Assembly: GCA_021014325.1 (NCBI GenBank)
Contig: CM037464.1
Span: 7,037,127 to 7,101,126 of the forward strand
Source of the DNA: Plazaster borealis
Taxonomy: Eukaryota > Echinodermata > Asteroidea > Forcipulatida > Labidiasteridae
DNA: 64,000 bases
Direction of reading: 5' to 3'
The notes under the pieces were generated by a model. It was not told the origin of the DNA. It searched no databases and saw only the letters and a list, made by a program, of their open reading frames with translations. This document shows, piece after piece, positions 23,801 through 35,800 of this stretch. The position numbers and the translations under genes are program-made. Within the stretch, counting starts at the first letter, position 1; every line of letters begins with the position of its first letter.

Positions 23801-26800
23801 CCATAGCACTTATCGTTGAAGAGATAGGGGTTAAACCCCGGCGTTATAATAATAGTGGCTTATTATATAGCGCTCATATCCGTCACTCAGTGACGCTCAA
23901 GGCGCTTCAACACTCAGTATTTTCCTGCAAGGTATGTGGGGCTACGTAAGTATGAGACCTACCCCTTTACATGGTTTACAAGGTGCTGTGGCGCAATGTG
24001 CAGCCAATCAAACCAGAAACACCGGGGCGAACTCCTTCTCTTTTCGATAAGTGCACTGGGTTCTTTTACGTGCATTACACAACACACGGGACCAACGGCT
24101 TTACGTCCCATCCGAAGGACGCGGCAATAATGGTTAAGTGTCTTGCTTAAGGACAAGTGTCACGACCGGTACTCGAACCCACACTCTGCTGATCAGAAAC
24201 ACCAGAGCTTGAGTCCGGTGCTATTATCCGCTCGGCCACGACACGCCGCTTATAAGCCATTCTTGTTTTCATTACCAGTAATAAATAATTATAATTTGTC
24301 AAACTTTGAAAACCAAACCTTACCGATTGTAGTGGATTCATCGGCCGTTGGTACCATTGGTACGACTACGACATCTGACGTGATCGCCGCGTTCCCGGCT
24401 GATGTGGTTGAATTGTCGCTTGCTGTCAAAGCTGCCTCGATTGTAGGTGGCTCGGTTGAAGGGATTACTGTATATGTGGAATTATCATGAGTAGGTTAGA
24501 TACACTAACGCATGCTTTCTGCTGTACTAAGCACACAAATGTGCTTACCGGTTAACGGCTTTATGAAATTTGGCCCAATGCCAAAATTCATAGAGCTGCT
24601 TAAGCACAAAAGGTAGTTAATAAGCACGACACCATTATGATTAGTAGAATAAAGATTACCGGCCAAAATATCATTTCACATGTACCATTTGTTACCGGTA
24701 TCCTGCTCATTTTTGCTTTGCAGGAAATCATTCAGCAATATTTTCTGCTTAAGCAGCTCTATGAAATTAGGCCCAGGTCTAGTGAAGTCGGGGCAAACCA
24801 AAGATGTGAGTCACGTGGTTAAATGTTACACGAGTAATATTATTACAATCTCGTCGCTGAACAACATTGAAACTTACAAGAACAGACCGGCACCGCGGAC
24901 CATTTCCCGTCCATCTGGCACAAGAAGCTCTCCTTATCTCGCTGGTAACCGAAATCACAGTTAACGGCTACTTCATCCTTGTAGAAATAAGACGTTTGAG
25001 AAGCTACGTAATGGCCGTGAACTATTGAGACAGGAAGGTTACCGGCTGAGCACTGAAGTCCAACTGTGAGAAATCAAGATATTTTATGGGGAAAAAAAGA
25101 TTCACATCGTAAGGTGAGATAATCAAAAATGCCTTTTGAATTTGGATGTAGGCATCACTACTTCACAACAACAGATTACAGAATCAAAAATATAGCTCGT
25201 GAATCTACAAACCGGTAGACACACTGCAAAAACTGGGGTGTTAAAATTGACACCATGGGTGTTGTCACATAGGGATACCGAAGAGAGAATCAAAATTAAC
25301 ACCAAGGGTGTTAAAATAACACAAATTTCGGCAAAAACAACTAAGATGTTAATTTTTATTCTCTCTTCGGTATCTATATGTGACAACACACATGGTCTTA
25401 ATTTTATCACCCAAGTTTGTGCAGTGCACGTTGCCTTCGGATTTGGCGCTTTGGGCTACGTTTGTTTTGAATTGAATACGGTTGGTAAGATGTTTTAAAA
25501 GTATAATATAATGATCCACACAAATAATATAACTCGAAATTGTGTGATTTTCCTCTCACTTCCGCCATTTTGTGGAGTCAAAAATTTGGCTCTCACGGAC
25601 TGTGTTAGTTCACAAAGTCTAAAAAACACACAGTTTGAAGTATAATATTGCGTGGATCATTATATTCTATTTTTAAAACATCTTTCCAACCACATTTATT
25701 TCATAACAAACGTTTTTTTATAGCCCAAAGCGCCCAATCCGAAGGCACCGTGTTCCTTTTAAAGGGTTCTTTATAAAAGAAAAGAAAAAAAGAAAGACAA
25801 CAAAACCCAAAACAAACAAACAAACAAACCATATAGGGCCTTTCTAATTTGCGACAGAATCTTGTTGAACGCACAACTGTTTACCCTTCATTTGTTGACA
25901 TCTTGCTCTATATAAGTGTCATGTGTATGTTGATGCACTCTTTCTCTGACTTTACTGAATGATATTGCTCCTCCGCCCGACAAGTTTGGTTTGAAGCTAC
26001 TGATTCTGCAGACTGGTCCCCTGTCTTTATCCGCAAGGATAAAGACAGGCACTGGTCTTACAGGCCCAATGATTAAAGTGGTAAACTTGCAGTGACGTAA
26101 GCTTAAAATTTCTGTATTATGATTGAAGTGACGTAGTTTGACAGCTGCACCAGCAGAAGTTAACTGTATTCTCGATCGTCTGCTGCTGCGTCCGTGTGTG
26201 CATAATGTTTGTATGTAATGTTGTTTTATTCACAATGTAATGTATGTACACGTTTGTGTATATACAACGAATCTCCGTCCGTGCGAATTGGGATGCGAGG
26301 TCAAAGGTACATCTGGCAGGATGACAAAGGCCGGTATCTGGCATTATTCACGAGCCTCGAAGTGTGACGTCAGATGTTCAGGCTACTGAATATGTATTAT
26401 TGTTTTGATAATAATAATAATCTGCATTTTATTAGATGCTTTTAAAGTTTGTATCAATTTGCCTTACACAATTACTACCCACTATCTATTGGGCCTTAAG
26501 TATTCCTGAAACCATCTCAACTCCTTTGGAGTATGCAGCGCCGGCAACAAAATTGGCGCAATTATGATGAGAAGCAATTATGGTTAAGTGTCTTGCCCAA
26601 GAGCATAAGTGTCACGACCGGGATTCAACCCCACACTTTGTTGGCCCAGCAATCACAACTTGAGTTCAATGCTCCAGTCCGCTCGGCCACGACACTCTAC
26701 AAAACCATGTTTGTATGCACCGTTTCCCCCAAACAATATTATTTAAAACATTTTTTTTAAAGAAAATAGTATGTTTCACAATGTTAGCTTACATTTGTAT

Positions 26801-29800
26801 TGCATAATGAAGCCCTTCTCGCTCGTGGTGGAGCCAATGACAAACTCAACACTGAAACTGCCGGCAGGTTCGGAGTTCCAGAAGGCCGGCAGAGCACCAT
26901 CTGTAGTCCCCGGGATGTTCCTCGGTGTGCCCCCTGGCGTTTTGAGGTTGACACTGTCCTGAACGGCAATCTTGAAGTAAGAGAAGGAGACCACGGCGAA
27001 GTTGAACTCGGGCGGGATGGACACGGTACGGCTGAAGGCATCGCTCGCCAAATAAGGGTCCGGGAAATTCGCGGATGATATGTAACCACCGGTGTTGTCG
27101 GCGTTGTGGTAGTATGATCCAGCTAGTGGAGGAAACAATACATTGTTACTCGGGAGAAATACATTTGGTGCTCGATATGGGGCATGGTGCATACCCCCTA
27201 TTGTGTCTTCACTGTGTGCTTGGAATCTCAGGAATTCAAAATACACTGCAAAAAAGGTGTTAAAATTGACACCATGGGTGTTGTCCGAATATAAACCGAA
27301 AAAGGAATCAAAATGTATACCTTAGAGGGTGAAATAATACCAATGTTGCAAACAATTACATTGGTGTTATTTGAACACACCACGATGTTAATTTTGATTT
27401 TCTCCTATAGGTATCTGTATGTGACAAGACCATGGTGTCAATTTTAACACCCCATTTTGTGCAGTGTACAGTGTATTTGAACGAACGTATGCCAACTGTG
27501 TTCAAACGTTTCTCCGAAGCATCTCATTGCAAAAATCAAGGGAATGATTAACACGCTTTTTGAACACAAACATTAGGGGACTATTAATTCCCATTACTAT
27601 GTTAGTCTTAAAATGACCCACTTTGCCCCCTCCCCCAGCCAGCCGTTGTGCAACCGTCCAAACTTCCCAACTATAGTTGGGACCGGTCCCAACTTGAGTA
27701 TTCAACAACGGACCACTGACAGGTGGCGAGGGTACATTCAGTTGCGTGTACGTAAAGGAGTAACGATATTATTGTTCTGATTTTTCCCTCAAGTTTTGCC
27801 AGGAAACACAGTTTCAAGTCCCTTTATTAGGTGAACCTCTTTTTTATCAGGTCCACACTTCGTATGTAGCGTTAAAAGACAGCACCACCACCAATTAAAG
27901 CTAATGTATAACATTGGTAATTGTCAAAGACCACTATCCACACTTAATGTGACCAAAAATATACATGAAATAGCAAACCTGTAATAGTTTAAGCTAAATC
28001 GGTCTTCGGAGTCATGAGAAAACAGTGAAAAACGCCATTATATATTTTCACCGTTTTCAAACATCGGATTTTATCACCAATAAAGACTAATTGTTTTACT
28101 CATTTCCTATAAACTATAGGATTTCAAGCAAAACTATTTCAAGGGAAGTTTTCCACCATGACCATCTTTATAGCATGTAAGTTAGGTGCAAATCTGTGAA
28201 CATTTATACTTTCAATTTTACTAATGTTGTACACACCCTTTAAAGGTCACTCTAACCAGATGACATATTCCACATTTACGTGTTGTTTTCGGTAGACGGC
28301 CCTCAGTATAGGAATACCACTACCGCTATCCGGCAACTAACTAGTTGGGACGATTCTAAAGTTAGGACTGGACGCCACTGTCAAACTTACTTCTGTAAAT
28401 AGACACCGTTGCTGTTCCTCCGCATGTCTCTTGCGCATCTCCAGGGCAGACAGTGAGGCAACCAGAGTTTCCCTGCTTGGTACCGCTGGATATATCATTG
28501 CCGCACATACACGTTACTCCTTGGACACCAGCGAATGTTTTGCTGGGATCACGACAGATGGTTAAGCACAGTAAGATCGTCATTTGTTGTGAGTCCAATG
28601 AAGCGTCCACCAAGGGGCCGGCGACTGATGACGAGTAGCACCCCTCGTACATTGGGTCTGCGTGGAGAGACAAAAGCACATTAATAAATAAAGGAAAGTA
28701 GGTTTGGGGTAAACTTAAATTAATTTCCATCCTTAAGTTTTCAATAAACACAATACATTCAGCCTGTGAAAATCATTCTTCAAATTCGGCGGTCAAATTT
28801 GAGTAAAAACGATGAAAAACTGTTCGTAATGGATCTTGTATACGTTAATTGGGATTATTTTGTTTATAATTTGATAGGCTAACTATCCTTAATCGCAGCT
28901 GAGAATCTGAATTACGATGGATGCGGCTACAACGTGTTCGAACCACAGGCATGTAAGGGCACCTTTGGCAGCCAACCACATTGACCCTTATAAATTACCA
29001 CGGAGCACAGTCAGAGATCGAAATTGTTTGATTTTTTTCCAGAGAGAGGAAAACCGGAGGGCCCGGAGAAAAAAACTCATGACATAGAAGAACCAACGAA
29101 CAACTCTACTCACATTATGACCCTAGCAGGGAATCGAACCAGGGCCACATTGGTGAGAGGTGATGCGTTACTCACTAGCCACCATGCCACCCATTGCCGC
29201 AATTGCCTTTGAAAAGTTGTTCTACAACGTACACAAGTGGTAAATTCATTAAACGAATCACACAAAAAGTGTACTCGGCTATCTATACAGATGTTGAATG
29301 AGCCAGTGAAGCAGGATATTCTGTCCCCCGGAGATTCTGTTCCCAAATACTGCACAAAAAAAATGTGTAGACATTTCGTCTGATAGCGCCCTCTTTTAAA
29401 TCAACTTTCTTCAGCCCATGTTAATTTACCGCGGGGGACACGCACGCCGGGGGACAAAATCCCCCACAACACCGGTGTGGCAGGAGATTCTGTCCCCCCG
29501 AAGATTCTGTCCCCCCATACGGCAAACTGAAGTACAAACTTCGTCTGATATGCACTCTTTTGAATCATCCTCCTCCAGCCCATGTTAACTTCCCATATGG
29601 GGGACAGAATCTCCGGGGACAGCTTTCCCCATGACCGGTGTGGCAGGAGATTCTGTCCCCCCGGAGATTCTGTCCCCCCATACGGCGAACTGTGTACAAA
29701 CTACTTTTGCTAGCGCCCTTTTTTGAATCATCCTCCGCCCATGTTAATTTCCCGTATGGGACAGAATCTCCGGGGGGACAGATTTCCCTGGGACACCGGC

Positions 29801-32800
29801 AATGCTCACTGCATGTTGCAAGCAGACTGTTTATGAATGTTTGCAGGGGACGACCTCACTTTTAAAGGTCAATGATGTTGGTTCAATTAAAATGAACCAA
29901 ATGAAACAGAACGATTCTTATTCGCTTTTGATAATAAAGAAAGGGTGACATTAGCTGTTATTCTTTTACAACGCTTGATTTTTAAATTGAAAGTATGGTA
30001 GCCTAAAAGTTGTAAAACTTCTTACAAGAGCAATGTGTTTACATGCCTGCCGTGCATAAAATGGTATAGTCTGTATGTCTAGTTGTGATTATCATATAAT
30101 GAACAAACCAGGCAAAATAACCAATGTTCTAAAAACTGTAGCCTTGCAGATCATCGAAATAACTTATTTTGACACTGCAATTAACTCATGTAAAACTAGT
30201 CCAGTCAAATTTTCATACAACATATGGCATGGCCGTATTTTTTTTTATTTTTTAATTGATCTTCGACTTACACGTGCACCTGACCCCGACGTCCATTTGG
30301 TGTGAACACGTGTTCGTTCCGTATGTCAAACCCGTACATGCCGTTAAGCTGTTCTCGTTGCCTGAACACGTGACCCCGGTCAGCCAAGAAGACGACGTTC
30401 CCTCACCGAAAACGGCGTTGGTGTCCGTCGAAATCGCACCGCCAGAAAAACCTGAAACAGTTGGTCAATGCATTATGCCCTACATTATTTTATTGGTGAG
30501 TTGGAAAATCATCCGAATTCAACTGCCTTGCATGCATTTTTATATTTACTAGATGCATTCACTTCATGATCTCTAAAGGTTGGCCCGGTGCATCATCATT
30601 CAAACCATGTAGATGGTGATGTTGAATGGTCACACAGTAAGAGGGTTGACTGTGTACTGTGCAGCATTCACCACATGCTATCATGGTGGGCTGGCATAGT
30701 GCATTTGTCATTCAAACCACGTGGATGGTATTGAACGGTCAGGCAGTAGGAGTGTTGACTGTGGACTGTGTAACATTCACCATGTTATTGTATTGTAGGC
30801 TTGCATAGTGCACAAACCCTGTGGATCATATTGAATGGGCAGACAGTGACTGTCTGACTGTGTACTGTATATAGCATTTACCACATGATATTTAGCATTA
30901 ATCCCGACAGAGAAACCACTAAAAGCCAACCCGATTGCCCAGTACTTTCCGAGCTGTGGGGACAAAATTCTACAGGTGGGATTCGAACCCACGACCTTTG
31001 CCATTCTAGAGCAAAACTGTGTTTTGAAAAAGTCAAAGTAATGGTATGGACGTCTAACTGAAACGCAAAAACGAATGTGTGATTACATCATAGTAGGGTT
31101 GAGCTTATAGGATTTGAGGCATCAATGTATATTCGGTTTGCGTTAGCACCATTTTATCTACTTTGCTGTGTAGATTTTGTTCTTTGAGAACTTGTCTTGC
31201 AAAGTATTCTACTGCCGCAGAGTAGATTTCAGAATTCAGGAGACTATCCAAGTTCTGAGAAGAGCTGTCCTGGTTATTAACTACTATACTGGGCGGAAGG
31301 TAGGAAATCGGCCGGGACTACTTATTGGATTGAGGGAACTTCTCGTTATTAACTTCACTGCCGCGGAGTGAGTTCTTAATTGGTCTCAACGTTTCGACTA
31401 GCTTGCTCTAGTCATCTTCAGGAGACTGAGCTTACCCAGTTGTCTGCATACGACATCACCTTTCCTTATATCCCACGATGGGTCACATACGGAGACCCAG
31501 GCCCCCCCATGATAGACTTCCAAACGGCCCTGGAGGGCGCTGTTGTCCACTCCCTGTAACCTCACGTCACCCTCTGACATAAAGAGAATATAAAATGATA
31601 TGTCGATATTAATCAACATTAAAACGTACATGCAGATTTATAAATCTGGTGATGCCTAAACCCAAATTGGAATACATCCTCCAACTGCGAATACGTTTTT
31701 TTCTCAAAATTCATGCTGGAACTCTTTCCGGGGAATGTTGACTCCAGCAACACAAATTCCCAAATAAAGATCGTGTCAGAATATTCTGATCAGTTATGAA
31801 TTATAAACGTAAGTTTTTTTTTGCGAAATCAAACTCGCAAACTTTGCCAAGTTGACAAAAATTACGGGTGGCCTTCACTGTAAAAAGCAAAACAAACGAA
31901 CAAACAAACACACACACATAAACAAACAAACAAAAACAACAACAACAATTTTTCATTTAATACAATGCTATCAAATTTACCCGACCAAAAAAAAAATTGT
32001 TTTCATTAATTAATTTTGGTTGTGAAGCCAACGACTCTCAGAAAAGCGAACTTAATTACTTTACTAGCCAAGAACCCAATGGAGAAAAGACAAAGAAGGA
32101 AGTTTCAGTTTTAGATGTGGGAGGAAAACCCCAGAGAATTATTCCATGGAAAACCCACGCAACCAGGTTGGGACTGAAAACCCAATCCACATAGTGCCCC
32201 CGATGGGATTTGAACCGGGGTCTTAGAGTTGGAAGGCGAGGAAAGATACCACTATACCAACCTGTCAGTCCCAGGTGCTTCCCCCATTAATTTGGTAAAA
32301 GCCTATTCTTCATAAAAAATTGTTTCAACACAGTTACATATTTTGTGACACTCGAGGCCGCCCTTACGACATGCTGGTTAGTGTTTGTAAACAAAAGAAA
32401 GGTCACCGGACCTTCATTTTGTATACAACACTGGCCACCATTTTGTATGGGCAGCCTTGAGTATCAAGCAATACTTTTTCAGGGTTGGCACAAAACTGCC
32501 CCTTTTAATAAAACATTTGTAACCCCTAAACCTGTCCTTTTATTATATTTTGTTCTGCGCATAGCATAAGTAATTTATTGGTGATAACAGGTAATTTGAT
32601 AGCATCCTTGCATTAAAGGTGGGGTAATACTTTGGTAATGACGAAGTTTGTGTATTTTTTATCCGAAAGCTTAATCTAAAGATGCTTAATGGTTGTCCTG
32701 AAATGTCCTCGTTGATAAGAAGTCAAATAAAAGTATGTCGACAAATTTGAATCTCACAAGATGGCCTAAAGGCGACTTTTGAATATTCAGATTTCCTTGG

Positions 32801-35800
32801 TGTCCGTTTGTGAACTTTGCGGCCAGTTCTGCGGTTGGTACCCGCTGTCCCTGGCTCAAAACGTGGATGGATTCGAAGTTACAAATGTTGCAGTTTTCTC
32901 AACATGTAGAAACTGTATCCACATAAAACTTTCTCAGGTGACCTTTAGATGATAATGGTAGTTTTGCTGTGAATTCCACCAGTACTATTGCCAACCACAG
33001 ATGGGAAAAAACTAGCGGCTGTTTTGTCGCAAAAGAAAGGTCTACAATTATATGTACCAACCGTATCTGTACCACTCATTTGAATAGATTCATACAATGA
33101 CGCATTATGATACGGGTGATTGGGCACCCATATCCCATGCCCTGTGACTCAGTGTTCTTTCTTTCTTCATTGCATAGCTGAAATAACTTCCTTTGTATAA
33201 CCAATGCTATGCAAGTTCACAAGCTAGAATAAGTTCATGGGTGAGATTTTCAAAATGGCGGTGTTCCACGATACATAAATAATACTGAGCGAATTCCACA
33301 CAATAAAAGTATGATATATTGAAACAGACAACAAAGTGGCTGTGTAAAAAATGTCGTGGACATCACTGGTCTGGGTTTTGTCTGTATCCCATATGTTCAT
33401 TGTTGAGATTGTGAAAATGGCGGTATACCACGATACACCAATAATACGGAGCGAATTTCACACAATACACTTAAGTATTATAGATTGAAACAGCCAACAA
33501 AGTGATTGTGTAGTGTCTTGGACATCACTGGTCTTGGTTTTGTCTGTACATTATGTTCATTGTTGAGATTTTGAAAATGGCGGTGCTCCATAATACATCA
33601 ATAATACTATGCGAATTTCACACACCAACAGAATATGATTGGTTAACTGAAACAGACAATAAATCATTTTGTATAAATGCCGTGCACATTACTGGTTTTG
33701 GGTTTTTGTCTGTATGTTTTGGGGGATTTTGTCCGCTTAAGGCATTTGTTTTTAAATATTTTTCTGTAAGCCGAAGGCACATCTTATGTGTGTGCATCAT
33801 TGTGTACTCAATAAACAATAAACAATTATTGTATAAATATGTAGCTATCTTGTTGACTGCTGATTATTGCTAACGAACCTTTCTTTAAAACAAATGATAA
33901 AACCTCTTCAAATCCAATAATCTTTTTATCAAGGAATAAGTGTTCACCCTGATTTTGTTTTCGTTTTTCGATTTTCGTTTTTGTATAGCTTGGCCACCCC
34001 AAAAAAGGCTCGCGATGTCAAATGCAACAAAACGCACTAGTTGGTAAATGCTGTTGTAGCATAGTGTATTTTAGCAGTCAACAACTCAAGTCCCCTACTC
34101 TGTTGCATTTAGCAGCAGGGCCATGACAAATACTTTTAAAGATCCCCAAAACTGTAAAAACAGCAATATGTACATGTACATTGGTGCCTTTAGCCGAGTT
34201 TAGTGCCCAGGAGTGCCAAGTGCCAAGGTTGGCGTAAATCAGTTCACTGCAAAATACAACTCTGACAGAATCCTCTTGCAATTTGCTGTTTCATGTTTCG
34301 TTACATTTATCACAGTGCCGAGAAAAACACCCAGTTGGAGGTTAGTGTCGTATTAACTAATAATTTAAACAGTGAATTTTGATTCTTGATTGCTATATAA
34401 TAGCTATATTTTGGGACTTTGTTAATGTGTAATTGATGTGTAATTGTTTGATTGCTGTTGTTGTTGTTGAATAAATGAAGCTGTAAAGCTTCAATGCAAG
34501 AGAACAAAGAGCAATATTTGGATTTGTGTTATTGTGGAATTGATATATTATTGTTTGTTTTTTGTTAAATAAATAAATAAACAAAACAAAACAAAAAAAT
34601 CATTAAATAATTAAAAAAATAAATAATTACTAAATAAATAAATAAATACAACACCAAATAAACAATGATACGTCTTAAAGGTATCGTACACGTTTGGTAT
34701 TTACTCAAAATATATATTAGCATAAAAACTTACTTGGTAACGAGCAACAGAGAGCTGTTGATAGTATAAAACATTGTGAGAAACGACTCCCTCTGAAGTA
34801 ACGTAGTTTTTGAGAAAGAGGTAATTTCTCACTAAAATAATAAAAGACTTCTAGCTAGAAGCCTTTTATTCCTATCTGAAAGCACACAAATTTGTACAAC
34901 AAGGGTGTTTTTTCTTTCATCATTTTCTTGCAACTTCGATGACCAATTGAGCCCAAATTTTCACAGGCTTGTTGTTTTATGCATATGTTGGGATACACCA
35001 AATGAGAACACTGGTCTTTGACAATTACCAAACGTGTACGATGCCTTTAATAATGTGTACTTGAGAGGTCGAATTCTGGTACGTGCCATTAGCCATATTG
35101 AGATATAATTGACACATTACGATGGCACTATTTGTTTTCGGTAAATCTGTCTGTAAACACCCAAACCAAACAGTGCACTAGTGTCCAGCATATTATCTCA
35201 AAAAGGCTGCATACCGATGTGAGGTCACACGTTGATGTTAGGTAAACAACATTCTAAATAATATTCCGTATGCAACTATTATATAAATTAAACCAAAAAC
35301 TGTGTCTTTGAAAGCAAAACCGAAATGTTGAATACCAAATGAAATATTGACTGGGTGTATAGAAGTTTGAACACCATTTTTAACCCCGAATGGCTGCTAA
35401 GGGGGAATGGGTGCCTTGCTTTACATACAGTGTATTTGCCTCTGTTATGGGGATGCGATCTGCAGATGGAAAGGGGACGCATGTATTATCCGTGACCGAC
35501 ATATAGTGTACTCACGTTCAACTTCATGTTTCTTTATGTGTAGGCCACGGGGGGGGGGGGGGTCATAGATTTAGACTTACTACCTCACACAATTTTAAAT
35601 GAAGTTAAGAACTTCACTTTGGCCATTTTCGAAACCACTGCTTGTGTTCCAGCTCCGGCTCAGGCACCGTCCGCCCGTTCGAAGTCCCCTACCGAAAGTA
35701 TACACTTTCACAATTACTGACGGGGCACGAGCCGGAGCCCGAGCCTAATTCGTAGTTTCGAAAAGGGCCTATATATCGGCATAGCGCAAGGATTTGTCAT

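Noticed and set aside
26784..27089. Second minus-strand frame and plus-strand frame over the Gene B CUB exon
   Set aside because: Other-frame translations of the CUB exon, which alone shows domain motifs and splice phase.
33553..33873. 106-codon plus-strand frame
   Set aside because: Starts inside the third unit of a 160-bp tandem repeat and ends in AT-rich sequence; no domain.
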